Origin: RPQJ01 sp963726665
GTDB lineage: Bacteria > Pseudomonadota > Gammaproteobacteria > Steroidobacterales > Steroidobacteraceae
Assembly: GCA_963726665.1 (NCBI GenBank)
Contig: CAVSDW010000019.1
Coordinates: 124,001-188,000 of the forward strand
Length of the DNA: 64,000 nucleotides
Reading direction: 5' to 3'
Within the stretch, counting starts at the first letter, position 1, and every line of letters begins with the position of its first letter. The translations under genes and the position numbers were made by a program. Shown here piece after piece: positions 28,938-38,260 of this stretch. The notes under the pieces are model-generated. The model was not told the DNA's origin, searched no databases, and saw only the letters and a list, made by a program, of their open reading frames with translations.

Positions 28938-29869
28938 CAGAAGTACCCCTCCTGCTTCTTCTTCTCCATGGACGCCGACTGGTCGTGGTCGATGACCCGT
29001 CCCTGTCGCTCGCTGCTCGTCGTGAGCAGCATCTCCTGGATGATCGCGGGCAGCGTGTCCGCCTCGCTCTCGATCGCGCCCGTGAGCGGGTAGCAGCCGA
29101 GCGTGCGGAAGCGCACCTTCTTCATCATGGGCTTCTCGCCCTCGCGCAGCGGCATGCGCTCGTCGTCCACCATGATGAGCGCGCCGTCACGCTCCACCAC
29201 CGGCCGCTCCGCGGCGAAGTACAGCGGCACGATCGGGATGTCGCGCAGGTAGATGTACTGCCAGATGTCGAGCTCGGTCCAGTTCGACATCGGGAACACG
29301 CGGATCGACTCGCCCTTGTGCTTGCGGGCGTTGTAGATGCGCCAGAGCTCGGGGCGCTGGTTCTTCGGGTCCCAGCGGTGCTGCGCGGAACGGAACGAGA
29401 AGATGCGCTCCTTGGCACGGCTCTTCTCCTCGTCGCGGCGCGCGCCGCCGAAGGCCGCGTCGAAGCCGAAGAGGTCGAGCGCCTGCTTCAGCGCCTGCGT
29501 CTTCATGATGTCGGTGTGGATCGCCGAGCCGTGCGTGAACGGGTTGATGTCCTGCTCGATGCCCTCGGGGTTGGTGTAGATCATCAGGTCGAAGCCGAGT
29601 TCCTTCACCATGCGCTCGCGGAACGCGTACATGTCGCGGAACTTCCACCTGGTATCGACGTGCAGCAGCGGGAACGGCGGCTTGGCCGGATAGAACGCCT
29701 TCATCGCGACGTGCAGCATCGCGGCGCTGTCCTTGCCGATCGAGTAGAGCATCACCGGCTTCTCGCACTCGGCGACCACCTCGCGCATGATCTGGATGGC
29801 CTCGGCCTCGAGGCGCTCGAGGTGCGTGAGCGTGCGCGGGTGCAGGCCCTTCGGGTCGGTGCTGGTCAC
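28937..29869 (-). CDS. cysD: Sulfate adenylyltransferase small subunit
   Basis: CysD carries the ATP-sulfurylase active site (PAPS-reductase-like fold). From a GTG at 29869 the product has 310 residues, close to the 302 of E. coli. The PP-loop motif is LYSIGKDSAAMLHVA near residue 45; FGGARRDEEKSRAKER and RVFPMSNWTELDIW are typical. The GTG start overlaps the acuI stop (GTGA), and the first ATG is well inside the domain, so I take the GTG. Cotranscribed with cysNC. Confidence 0.96.
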   Translation of the reverse strand: MTSTDPKGLHPRTLTHLERLEAEAIQIMREVVAECEKPVMLYSIGKDSAAMLHVAMKAFYPAKPPFPLLHVDTRWKFRDMYAFRERMVKELGFDLMIYTNPEGIEQDINPFTHGSAIHTDIMKTQALKQALDLFGFDAAFGGARRDEEKSRAKERIFSFRSAQHRWDPKNQRPELWRIYNARKHKGESIRVFPMSNWTELDIWQYIYLRDIPIVPLYFAAERPVVERDGALIMVDDERMPLREGEKPMMKKVRFRTLGCYPLTGAIESEADTLPAIIQEMLLTTSSERQGRVIDHDQSASMEKKKQEGYF

Positions 29870-30846
29870 GGAATCCTCACCACGGTGCGGCCGATCACCC
29901 GGCCCTGGATGTAGTCGTCGAATTGCGCGGGCAGCTCGTCGAAGCCCACGACCCTGGTGCAGATGCGATCGAGCGCAGCGGGCTTCAGGTCGGTCGCGAT
30001 GCGCTGCCAGACCTCGAGCCTGAGCTTGCGGGGCGTCAGCACGGAATTGATGCCGAGCAGGTTCACGCCACGAAGTATGAACGGCATGACGGTCGTGTTG
30101 AGTTCGTGGCTGCCGGCGAGTCCGATGCTGGCGATGTTGCCCCACTGGTCCACGGTGCGCGTGAGCCAGGTGAGGAGCGCCCCACCGACGTTGTCCACGG
30201 CGCCCGCCCAGAGCGCCTTCTCCATCGGCTTCGAGCCGAGGTCGATTTCCTGTCGGCGCAGCACGCGCGCCGCGCCGATGTCGCGCAGGTAGTCGTCCGC
30301 TCCCGGCTTGCCGCTGACCGCCACGACCTCGTAGCCGCGGCCCGCGAGCATGCTGATCGCGAGGCTGCCGACGCCGCCCGTCGCGCCCGTGACCACGACC
30401 GGTCCGTTCGACGGCTGCTGCCCGTTCTGCTCCATGCGGTGGACGGCGAGCGCGGCCGTGAAACCGGCGGTGCCGAGCTTCATCGCGTCCTGCTCGCTCA
30501 TTCCGGCGGGCAGCGGGATCACGAACTCGCCCGGGAGGCGCGCGAATTCGGCGTAACCGCCGTCGTGCGTCTCGGAGAGTCCGCAGCCGGTGACCAGCAC
30601 CTTCTGGCCGGGCGCGAATCGCGCGTCGGTCGAACTCACGACTTCGCCCGCGAGGTCGATGCCGCCGACCAGGGGGTAGCGGCGGAGGATGCGTCCCTTG
30701 CCGGTCGCCGCGAGCGCGTCCTTGTAGTTGATGTCCGAGTAACTGACGCGAACCACCACGTCGCCCGGGCTCAGGTCGTCGAGGGTGATTTCGTCGAAGC
30801 GGGCGACGATGTTGCGATCGATTTCGTGGATGCGGAAGGCGCGCAT
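29866..30846 (-). CDS. acuI: Acryloyl-CoA reductase / quinone-oxidoreductase family protein (AcuI/YhdH-like)
   Basis: A 326-residue medium-chain dehydrogenase/reductase without the structural or catalytic zinc ligands. The AcuI/YhdH subfamily features are MRAFRIHE, YSDINYKDALAATGKGRI, the NADPH-binding motif GATGGVGSLA and the C-terminal DYIQGRVIGRTVV. AcuI reduces acryloyl-CoA to propionyl-CoA with NADPH and limits acrylate toxicity. It leads the transcript acuI-cysD-cysNC. The product would feed the methylcitrate operon found about 10 kb away. Assignment to the subfamily is firm, the natural substrate is inferred. Confidence 0.88.
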   Translation of the reverse strand: MRAFRIHEIDRNIVARFDEITLDDLSPGDVVVRVSYSDINYKDALAATGKGRILRRYPLVGGIDLAGEVVSSTDARFAPGQKVLVTGCGLSETHDGGYAEFARLPGEFVIPLPAGMSEQDAMKLGTAGFTAALAVHRMEQNGQQPSNGPVVVTGATGGVGSLAISMLAGRGYEVVAVSGKPGADDYLRDIGAARVLRRQEIDLGSKPMEKALWAGAVDNVGGALLTWLTRTVDQWGNIASIGLAGSHELNTTVMPFILRGVNLLGINSVLTPRKLRLEVWQRIATDLKPAALDRICTRVVGFDELPAQFDDYIQGRVIGRTVVRIP

Positions 30847-30861
30847 GGGAAGTGAGGAGAA

Positions 30862-30892
30862 TGACTAGTGATTAGCGGATAGCGGATAGCAA
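30862..30892. repeat. Dispersed TAGTGATTAGCGGATAGCGGATAGC-type repeat, copy 2
   Basis: TGACTAGTGATTAG then CGGATAGCGGATAGCA lies between acuI and the MBL hydrolase gene, 16 bp upstream of the acuI start. It matches the copy at 3951-3982 inside the atp operon except for the order of the first two units. Confidence 0.75.
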
Positions 30893-30905
30893 AAGGCAGG
30901 GCGCA

Positions 30906-31874
30906 TCAGGATCGGTCGAGCCAGACCTCGAGGCCGTCGGTGTTCAGGCGCACGTCGTCGTCGATCAGGCGGTGTCGCGCCTGCGGACCGAGCGTGCAGC
31001 CGTGGGCGTCGAGGCGAGCGTCGAAACTGGCGTACATGGCCTCGGCGATCCGGGCGTGGCGATCGGTTGCCCCGGCATGCTCGCGGGCAATGCGCACGAG
31101 CTCGTCGATGGACTCGTGCAGGTCGCGCTCCAGGCGCTCGAGGTCGTCCACCGGCCCGAAATGCGTCTGGTACACGCGCTTCGGGCCGTAGGACATCAGT
31201 CGCCTGATCGTCGCGTGGAGCGCGTCGGGGTCGAAGTGCACGGGGGTGGTCGTCGGCAGCATGAAGGGTCCAGACGCGGTGTCGAGTTCCCGGTAGCAGA
31301 TGCCGAAGTTGTCGCCGCTGTAGACCTCACGGTGGTCCAGGTCGATCGGGCAGTGGTGGTGCCTTGCGTGCCCGGGCGCGTCGATGAACTCGAAGGTCCT
31401 GCCGCCGAGCCGGATGCGCTGACGGTCCTCGGTCACGAGCACGCGATCCGCCGGTATCGGGAGGATCTCGCCATAGAGCTCGCGGTACATCGCCTCGCCG
31501 TAGACCTTCCTGGAACCGGCGATGAGCTTCGCCGGATCGATGAGGTGCGGCGCACCGCGCGGGTGCAGCACCGCCATCGCGTTCGGCAGCGCCTCGATCA
31601 GCTGCCCCGCTCCGCCCGCGTGGTCGAGGTGCACGTGCGTGAGGAAGACGTAGTCCACCTGCTCGCGGCCGAGCCCGAGCTCCTCGAGCGCAGCGAGCAG
31701 CCGCGGCGCGGCCGGAGCCGCGCCCGTGTCCACGAATGCGGCGCGGCCGCCGTCCACGACGAGGTGGCTGGCCGCGAGGCCCGGCCGGGCATACATCGCG
31801 TCGATCAGGTACACGCCTTCGCCGACCGGGACGGCCACGGACGCGGTGCTGGGCATGGCTGGGACTGTGGACAT
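30906..31874 (-). CDS. Metallo-beta-lactamase-fold hydrolase
   Basis: The 322-residue protein has the dinuclear metal motif HVHLDH (H80, H82, D84, H85) in VFLTHVHLDHAGGAG, then DAPGHARHHHC with a further His ligand, and a late metal Asp in EVYSGDNFGICY. A helical C-terminal extension (residues about 225-322) has YQTHFGPVDDLERLERDL, as in glyoxalase II-like MBL proteins. The substrate cannot be told. ATG at 31874. It ends 59 bp before acuI, separated by the dispersed repeat; a terminator isolates it from the cytochrome gene upstream. Confidence 0.88.
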   Translation of the reverse strand: MSTVPAMPSTASVAVPVGEGVYLIDAMYARPGLAASHLVVDGGRAAFVDTGAAPAAPRLLAALEELGLGREQVDYVFLTHVHLDHAGGAGQLIEALPNAMAVLHPRGAPHLIDPAKLIAGSRKVYGEAMYRELYGEILPIPADRVLVTEDRQRIRLGGRTFEFIDAPGHARHHHCPIDLDHREVYSGDNFGICYRELDTASGPFMLPTTTPVHFDPDALHATIRRLMSYGPKRVYQTHFGPVDDLERLERDLHESIDELVRIAREHAGATDRHARIAEAMYASFDARLDAHGCTLGPQARHRLIDDDVRLNTDGLEVWLDRS

Positions 31875-31931
31875 CGGGTCGTGCGCGGGCTCGATGGGTT
31901 CAGCCGATTAGACTGCGGTTTCGATGCACCG

Positions 31932-31962
31932 AAAACAAGAAGGCCGGGCGAACCCGGCCTTC
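31932..31962 (-). terminator. Rho-independent terminator after the cytochrome c4-like gene
   Basis: On the minus strand GAAGGCCGGG (31962-31953) pairs perfectly with CCCGGCCTTC (31948-31939) around a TTCG loop, followed by TTGTTTT. It ends the transcript of the gene at 31987-32619. Confidence 0.85.
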
Positions 31963-31986
31963 GTCAGGTCGATCGCCTGCAACGGC

Positions 31987-32619
31987 TCAGTTGGCCGGGC
32001 ACCGGTCTGCCTCGCGGAACGCGCTGTCAGCCGAGCACAGGCCCGGGCGCTGGCTCGAGTAGTACTGCGCGAGCGCCTTGATGTCGGCGTCGGTCAGGGC
32101 CGCAGCCATGCCACCCATGATGGGGTTCTTGCGCTGGCCTGCTCGGTAAGCCTTGAGCGCCTGCTCGATGTAGTCGGCGTGCTGGCCGGCGAGGTTCGGA
32201 TACTCCGGCAGGATGCCGATGCCGTCGTTGCCGTGGCAGGCGACGCAGGTCTGGCCGGCCTTCGGCACCGAGCCGACGGCACGACCCGTCGGCTTAAGCT
32301 CCTGACCGCTCAGGTAGGCCGTCATGTCCGCCCTGTCCTGGTCGGTCATGGTCACGGCCTGGGCGTGCATGGTCGGGTGCGGACGGTCCTGGCTCGCGTA
32401 TTCCTTGAGCGCCGCGATCATGTACGCGGTGTGCTGCCCGCCGAGCTTGGGCACGCTGTAGACGGGATAGGAATTCTTGTAGTTCGGGATGCCGTGGCAG
32501 CCGAGGCACGTGTAGGCCAGCTTGGCGCCTCGCGCCGCGTCGGCGGCCGAAGCCTGGGCGGGCGCAGCGAGCGCCGCGATGGTCAGGCTCAGTGCGAGCC
32601 AGGCCGATCTCGAGGTCAT
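31987..32619 (-). CDS. Cytochrome c4-like diheme protein
   Basis: The 210-residue protein has a signal peptide (SAWLALSLTIAALAAPAQASA) and two similar haem domains: CLGCH at 38-42 and CVACH at 125-129, each followed by a GGQH or AGQH element and a YM/YI-helix, as in cytochrome c4. It would pass electrons in the periplasm, commonly to a terminal oxidase. The c4 type in gammaproteobacteria usually has about 190-210 residues, so length agrees. Monocistronic: a terminator follows and the gene upstream is divergent. Confidence 0.9.
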   Translation of the reverse strand: MTSRSAWLALSLTIAALAAPAQASAADAARGAKLAYTCLGCHGIPNYKNSYPVYSVPKLGGQHTAYMIAALKEYASQDRPHPTMHAQAVTMTDQDRADMTAYLSGQELKPTGRAVGSVPKAGQTCVACHGNDGIGILPEYPNLAGQHADYIEQALKAYRAGQRKNPIMGGMAAALTDADIKALAQYYSSQRPGLCSADSAFREADRCPAN

Positions 32620-32865
32620 TGGTAACTCCGTACGGCAGTCGGCCTCCCCGGGGCCGAAGGGCGGGCATGTTAATCAAAAGCGTTTCCGTAGTCGAATGAG
32701 CGGTCATTGGCCGGCCATCGGCGCGCGGGCCAGTGGCGCGGCGCATTCCGGGTCGGCGGCCACCGGGAAATCCGGTGACGAACTCCCGCCCAAGCTGTCA
32801 TATCCTGAGACAGGGGTCGCCCTGACCCTGGGGTCGGGCCCCGCCATCAATTCGAGGAGCTATCC

Positions 32866-33588
32866 ATGACCATGCGTGATGTCGTTCTGGGCGGGCTGCT
32901 GGCCACCCTGGTGATCCCGGTTGCGCCGGCCCTGGCCGACGAGGGGCGTCCCCGCACCGCGAGCGTCACGGGCCAGGGCGAGGTCACCGCCCAGCCGGAC
33001 ATGGCCCGCGTCACCCTGGGCATCGAGGCCCGGCGCCCCACGCTGGCCGAGGCGCGCTCGGCGGTCACCGCCGCCGTGGACCGCGTGCTGGCACTGACAC
33101 GGGACCTGAAGATCGACCCGAAGTACGTCAACGCCACGCGGCTGCAGGTGCAGCCCGAATACAACTGGAACGAGAAGGAGCGCAAGCAGGTGCTGCTGGG
33201 CTACGTGGTCAGCCGGCAGGTGGAAGTGGAGCTGCACGATCTCGACCAGCTCGGCGCCCTGCTCGAACGAGCGGTCAGCGCGGGCGCGAACCAGGTCGGG
33301 GGCGCGGCGCTCGACTCGACACGCCGCAAGGAACTCGAGCGGAAAGCCATGGCCCTCGCGGTACAGGACGCACGCCTGAACGCGGAGGCCCTTGCCAGCG
33401 CGGCGGGTGTACGGCTTGGCGCCGTGCGCACGCTGAATGCGTCGGCGTCGGCGCCACCGATGCCCATGTACCGCATGGCCGCCGACATGGCCGCTGCAGC
33501 TCCGCCGCGGCCCGAGGCGACCTACCAGGCGGGCGAGATGACGTTCAACGCCACCGTCTCGGCCGAGTACGACCTGGTGGTTCAGTAA
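32866..33588 (+). CDS. SIMPL-domain (DUF541/YggE-like) periplasmic protein
   Basis: The 240-residue protein has a signal peptide (VVLGGLLATLVIPVAPALA), then the SIMPL-domain opening SVTGQGEVTAQPDMARVTLG and a middle with LQVQPEYNWNEKERKQVLLG and YVVSRQVEVELHDLDQLGAL. Relatives such as YggE are linked to oxidative-stress tolerance, but biochemical function is not established. GAGGAGC lies ahead of the ATG at 32866. Divergent from the cytochrome c4-like gene across a 246-bp spacer in which I see no further gene. Confidence 0.85.
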   Translation: MTMRDVVLGGLLATLVIPVAPALADEGRPRTASVTGQGEVTAQPDMARVTLGIEARRPTLAEARSAVTAAVDRVLALTRDLKIDPKYVNATRLQVQPEYNWNEKERKQVLLGYVVSRQVEVELHDLDQLGALLERAVSAGANQVGGAALDSTRRKELERKAMALAVQDARLNAEALASAAGVRLGAVRTLNASASAPPMPMYRMAADMAAAAPPRPEATYQAGEMTFNATVSAEYDLVVQ

Positions 33589-33787
33589 TTAATATTTTCT
33601 TTGAAGAAAGCCTGCTGCCAATATGATTTCAGGCGCGACTCTTAACTATTACTGAGTAAATAGGTCGCGCAAAAAGCCGCCCTGGCCGGTGCGCCCAGGG
33701 CTGATATCTGAGAGTGGGTCCGACGGGCTTCGCGGGTCCGCGAGTCCAGCTGCGATCAGGTCCTGGCTCATCCCAGGACCTCGGGTT

Positions 33788-34075
33788 TCAGCCCGGCAGG
33801 CGATCGACGATCAGGATGCTGCCGTCCACGCCGGTCACACGGACCTTCGCGCCTGCCGGCACGTCCGGGCCGCGCAGGCTCCAGCGACGGCCGCCGAGCT
33901 TCGCCCGGCCCTCGCCTTCGCGTATGGCGCTCGGAAGCGTCAGCACCTGGCCGATGTAGCGCTCGCCGACCCGATGCGGAGCCGAGGCGCTCTGCAGGTC
34001 GCGCTGCTGGATGCGGTGCTCCCGCCAGAAGTACAGGGCGAAGACCGTCGCTGCGAATAGTGCAAACCAGAACAT
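33788..34075 (-). CDS. Short NfeD-like membrane protein
   Basis: The 95-residue product has one N-terminal membrane segment (FWFALFAATVFALYFW) followed by a small beta domain with VGERYIGQVLTLPSAIREGE, GRRWSLRG and VRVTGVDGSILIVDRL, the pattern of NfeD C-terminal OB-fold domains. Full NfeD proteins have more membrane helices and pair with an SPFH (stomatin-like) protein; none is next to it. It may be a minimal form. The 200-bp stretch before its end (33589-33787) holds AT-rich DNA and a hairpin at 33758-33781, no gene. Confidence 0.65.
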   Translation of the reverse strand: MFWFALFAATVFALYFWREHRIQQRDLQSASAPHRVGERYIGQVLTLPSAIREGEGRAKLGGRRWSLRGPDVPAGAKVRVTGVDGSILIVDRLPG

Positions 34076-34172
34076 GGGGTTGGTCTTCTTCTAGGGACGT
34101 TGATCCTGCCAAACGACCCCTGCCGCCCTCAACTTAAGCGGCCCCGGCGGACGACGTTCTGTGACGTGACGC

Positions 34173-35828
34173 TCATTTCGCCTCCCCGAGCTTCAGGTCC
34201 TTGCTGTACTGCACGTTCATGACGTTGTCGTGCCAGCCGTGGACGAACGGCTTCACGAGGTGCTTGTTGACGTAGAAGTAGAGCGGCAGGAGCGGGGTGT
34301 CGGCCAGCATGACCCGCTCGGACTCCTCGAGCAGCGCACGACGGCGGGCCGGATCCGGCTGGCGGGTGGCCTCGGCCAGCAGGTCGTCGTAGCGGGGGTT
34401 CGAATAGCCCGTGAGGTTGATGCCGAATCCGGTCTGCAGGAGCTGAAGGAAGGAATAGGCGTCGTTGTAGTCGCCCACCCAGCTCGAGCGGAACACCTCG
34501 GTGTCCTTGCGGGCCTGGATGCTCTGCAGCAGCGCGCGGAATTCCTCCGCATAGAGCGTCGTCTTGACGCCGAGCGCGTCCTTCCACATCGAGGCGACGG
34601 CCACCGCGAGCCGGTTGTGGACCTCGCCCGTGTTGTAACGGATCTCGACCTCGAGTGGCCGGGCGTCCGAGTAGCCCGCCTTGCGATACAGCTCGCGCGC
34701 CTCGGCGACCCGCTCGGCATAGGGACGGGAAGCGTAGTCGAACTGCTGCGGCGTGTAGTCCGCCACCCCGCGCGGCACCCAGCCGTACGCAGGCGCCTCG
34801 CCGAGGCCGGTGACTGCCGTGACCAGCTTGTCGCGGTCGATCACGAGCGACAGCGCGCGACGCAGGCCCGGCTGGTCCTTGAACGGCGCACGCGTGAGGT
34901 TGAAGCCGTAGTAATAGACGCTGAGCTGGGGCGAGATGTGCAGCTCGCCCGGCAGGTTCTTCTGGATCCACGCGAACTGCTGCTGCGGCACCACGTAGGT
35001 GACGTCGAGCTGGCCGGCGCGATAGAGGCGGAATTCCGCGCTCGGGTCGGACTGGTGCACGAAACGCACGCGATCGACGTTGGTCGCCGTGTCGTTCCAG
35101 TAGTGGCGGTTGCGGGTGAGTTCGACCTGCGACCCGATCACCCACTCCGACAGCACGAACGCCCCGTTGGAAACGAGGTTGCCCGGTTTCGCGTAGGCAC
35201 CGCCGAACTTCGCGAGCGAGGGCCCGTGGACCGGGAAGGTGCCCGGTTGCGCGAGCAGCCCGAGCAGGTAGGGCGCCGGGTTCCGCAGGCGGATGACGAC
35301 CGTGCGGTCGTCGGGGGCGCTGACGCCGAGGTCCGCCGGAGGCCGTTCGCCGCGGGTGATCGAGTCGGCGTTGACCACCGGCTCCAGGATCTGCGCGTAG
35401 GGGGACGCGGTCGCCGGATCCACGAGACGGCGCATGCCGGCGACGTAATCGCCGGCGACGACCGCAGTGCCGTTCGACCAGCGCAGGCCGTCGCGGAGGT
35501 GAAACCGGTACTCGAGCCCGTCGCTCGAAACGGTCCAGGTGTCGGCTGCGGCCGGCACGGCGCCCCCGTCCGGACCGACGGCGGTCAGGCCTTCGAACGC
35601 GTCGCGCAGGATGTTGAAGGCTCCGTCGGTGCGCGCCTTCTGTGGATCAAGGGTGTCGGGCTCGGGCCCGTTGCCGCGCGTGAGCATGGTCGCAGCGGTC
35701 GCCGCCGGCGCTGTCCCCCCCGGCTGCGGCTGGCCGTTGCCTCCACCACAGGCCGCGAGGCCGAGGACCAGGGCGGCCAGTGTTGCGGCCCGCCACGTGC
35801 GCTCGAAAGTTTTCAGGGGTGATGCCAT
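34173..35828 (-). CDS. Oligopeptide ABC transporter substrate-binding lipoprotein (OppA/DppA family)
   Basis: The 551-residue protein has a lipoprotein signal with lipobox LAAC (Cys27) after LAALVLG, then GNGPEPDTLDPQKARTDG, the opening of family-5 extracellular solute-binding proteins, and DGLRWSNGTAVVAGDYVAGM. Late motifs include GYSNPRYDDLLAEA and MLADTPLLPLYFY, as in OppA/MppA. It would deliver peptides to an ABC permease, but no permease or ATPase gene is near. A 52-bp gap separates it from mnmG, which reads in the same direction upstream. Confidence 0.9.
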   Translation of the reverse strand: MASPLKTFERTWRAATLAALVLGLAACGGGNGQPQPGGTAPAATAATMLTRGNGPEPDTLDPQKARTDGAFNILRDAFEGLTAVGPDGGAVPAAADTWTVSSDGLEYRFHLRDGLRWSNGTAVVAGDYVAGMRRLVDPATASPYAQILEPVVNADSITRGERPPADLGVSAPDDRTVVIRLRNPAPYLLGLLAQPGTFPVHGPSLAKFGGAYAKPGNLVSNGAFVLSEWVIGSQVELTRNRHYWNDTATNVDRVRFVHQSDPSAEFRLYRAGQLDVTYVVPQQQFAWIQKNLPGELHISPQLSVYYYGFNLTRAPFKDQPGLRRALSLVIDRDKLVTAVTGLGEAPAYGWVPRGVADYTPQQFDYASRPYAERVAEARELYRKAGYSDARPLEVEIRYNTGEVHNRLAVAVASMWKDALGVKTTLYAEEFRALLQSIQARKDTEVFRSSWVGDYNDAYSFLQLLQTGFGINLTGYSNPRYDDLLAEATRQPDPARRRALLEESERVMLADTPLLPLYFYVNKHLVKPFVHGWHDNVMNVQYSKDLKLGEAK

Positions 35829-35879
35829 GGCGGTTCCGTGGTGAATGATCGCGCGCGGGCCGGCGAGGTGGCCGGACTG

Positions 35880-37806
35880 TCAGCGGCCGCGCACGGCGCG
35901 CGTTTCCCCGGCCACGCCGCCGGCGCGCCGCTTGAGATGGATGAGTAGCAGGGACACTGCGGCCGGCGTCACGCCGGGAATCCGGCCCGCCTGTCCGAGC
36001 GTGGCCGGGCGGTGCTCGAGCAGGCGCTGGCGCACCTCGTTCGACAGGCCGCGGACCATCGGCGTAGTCGAGGTCGGCGGGCAGTCCCGTCTCCTCGTTG
36101 CGGCGCTGCCGCTCGATCTCCTCGTGCTGCCGGTCGATGTAGCCGGTGTACTTGGCCTGCACGTCCACCTGCAACGACACCTGTGCCGCGAGGCGCTCGT
36201 CATCGTGCCAGTCGCCGTCGCCCTGCCCGATGATGGCGGTGACCGCGTCATAGGTGATTTCGGGGCGTCGCAGCAGGTCGAACGCGCGCTGCTCCCGGGC
36301 GAGCGTCCCGACGTGCGCCTCGGCGCGGCTCGCCTCTTCAGTGCCCGGACGCACCCACGCCGCGTTCAGCCGCGCGAGTTCTTTCTCGACCGCATCGCGC
36401 TTGCGTTCGAAGAAACCCCAGCGCTCGTCACCCACGAGGCCGAGTTCGCGGCCGGCGGGCGTGAGGCGCAGGTCCGCGTTGTCCTCGCGCAGTGTCAGTC
36501 GGTATTCGGCGCGGCTGGTGAACATCCGGTAGGGCTCGGGCGCGCCACTCGTGATGAGGTCGTCGATCATCACGCCGATGTAAGCGTCGCTGCGCCGCGG
36601 CCACCACGGCTCCCGGCCGAGCACGGCGAGCGCGGCATTGGCCCCGGCCACGAGCCCCTGTGCCGCGGCCTCCTCGTAACCGGTCGTGCCGTTGATCTGT
36701 CCAGCGAAGTAGAGGCCCTGCACGTGCCGGGTCTCGAGCGTGGGGCGCAGGTCGCGCGGGTCGAAGAAATCGTACTCGATGGCGTAGCCTGGCCGCGTGA
36801 TCCGGGCCTGCTCGAAACCACGGATGCTGCGGACGAATTCCACCTGCACGTCGAACGGCAGGCTGGTAGAGATGCCGTTCGGGTAGATCTCGTGCGTGTC
36901 GAGCCCCTCGGGCTCGATGAATATCTGGTGCGAGCCGCGACTCGCGAAACGCACGACCTTGTCCTCGACCGACGGGCAGTAGCGCGGGCCGACGCCTTCG
37001 ATCACGCCGGTGAACATCGGTGACCGGTCGGTGCCCGCACGGATGATCTCGTGCGTGCGCTCGTTGGTCGCCGTGATGTGGCAAGGGACCTGCCGCGGAT
37101 GATCGGAGCGCCGACCGAGAAAGGAAAATACCGGGCGCGGCTCGTCGCCGTGCTGCGTCGCGAGCCCTGCGTAATCGATCGTGCGTCCGTCGATGCGTGG
37201 CGGCGTGCCGGTCTTCAGGCGCCCGACGCGAAACGGCATCGACCTCAATTTTTCGGCGAGGCGGTTCGACGGTGGATCGCCCGCGCGGCCTCCCGCGTAC
37301 TGGTCGAGACCGACGTGGATGCGGCCGCCCAGGAACGTGCCTACGGTCAGCACCACCGCGGGCGCGCTGAACTCGACGCCGACCTGTGTCACCACCCCGG
37401 TGACCCGATCGCCTTCGAGCCTCAAGTCCGACACTTCCTGCTGGAAGACGCTCAGGTTCGACTGGTTCTCGATGAGACTGCGGACGGCGCGCTTGTAGAG
37501 CTGGCGGTCGGCCTGCGCACGCGTAGCGCGCACCGCGGGGCCCTTGCTTGCATTCAGCGTGCGGAAATGGATGCCGGCGCGGTCCGTCGCGCGGGCCATC
37601 GCGCCCCCGAGCGCATCGACCTCGCGCACGAGGTGACCCTTGCCGATGCCGCCCACGGCCGGGTTGCAGCTCATCTGGCCCAGCGACTCGATGCTCTGCG
37701 TCACGAGCAGCGTGCGACAGCCCATCCGCGCGGCGGCGAGCGCCGCTTCGGTTCCGGCGTGGCCGCCGCCGACCACTATGACGTCGAAGTTTTCCGCGAA
37801 TCGCAT
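35880..37806 (-). CDS. mnmG: tRNA uridine 5-carboxymethylaminomethyl modification enzyme MnmG, frame interrupted near the 3' end
   Basis: MnmG, with MnmE, makes the cmnm5/mnm5 group on U34 of tRNAs. The ATG at 37806 starts MRFAENFDVIVVGGGHAGTE with the FAD dinucleotide-binding motif. The glycine-rich SCNPAVGGIGKGHLVRE and FAGQINGTTGYEEAAAQGL are conserved. At about 36058, after DLDYAD, the frame leaves the family; VRGLSNEVRQRLLEHRPATL and the C-terminal MnmE-contact domain continue in another frame to the stop at 35880. Deleting one G from GG restores 641 residues. Because the gene is highly conserved, a sequencing error is the simplest reading. Confidence 0.93.
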
Positions 37807-37828
37807 GGGCTGCATCCCGGGTGGGCGC

Positions 37829-38233
37829 TCATTGTAAGCGCACGGATTCCGCCCGGGGGTCGGCGCGGGACTTGAGGCGCTCGAAGGCTGCGAGCCTCGT
37901 CGCGGCAAAGCGGCGCGCGTGGCGCTCGTAGCGGTTCTCGACGTATCCCCTCTGCAACCACTCGACCACGTATCGCCAGAGGGTCAGGCGGCCCCGGTTC
38001 CACTGCCGCAGCACGTGGTAATACTCGTGGAGCATGAGTTCGGGATCGGCGACGAACTCGCGCACCGACCCGCGCAGCAGGATGCGATTGCGACGCGTCG
38101 TCGCGCGCGCACCGGGGTGCAGGCGCGCATACAAGGAGTCCTCGACGACCTCGATGTCGTCCACCGGCCCGCCGAGCAGCCGCTCGAGGGCGGCCCGCTC
38201 GGCGGCCGGCAGGAGTTCACGCGTGCTGGCCAT
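37829..38233 (-). CDS. Small protein with an HEYYH zinc-protease-like motif
   Basis: The 134-residue product contains LMLHEYYHVLRQW, an HExxH motif (H69, E70, H73), and a conserved-looking VENRYERHARRFA downstream whose Glu/His could be the third metal ligand. This pattern resembles DUF4157-like minimal metallopeptidase domains. There is no signal peptide or membrane segment. It ends 23 bp before the mnmG start and begins 28 bp after the end of the WS/DGAT gene, all on the minus strand. Function unknown; the zinc-binding role is inferred from the motif only. Confidence 0.65.
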   Translation of the reverse strand: MASTRELLPAAERAALERLLGGPVDDIEVVEDSLYARLHPGARATTRRNRILLRGSVREFVADPELMLHEYYHVLRQWNRGRLTLWRYVVEWLQRGYVENRYERHARRFAATRLAAFERLKSRADPRAESVRLQ

Positions 38234-38260
38234 CGCGCCTGGGCGACCCGCCCGTTGCGG

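Noticed and set aside
33758..33781. AGGTCCTGG/CCAGGACCT hairpin as a terminator for the SIMPL or NfeD-like gene.
   Set aside because: The 9-bp stem is perfect but no T-tract follows on either strand.
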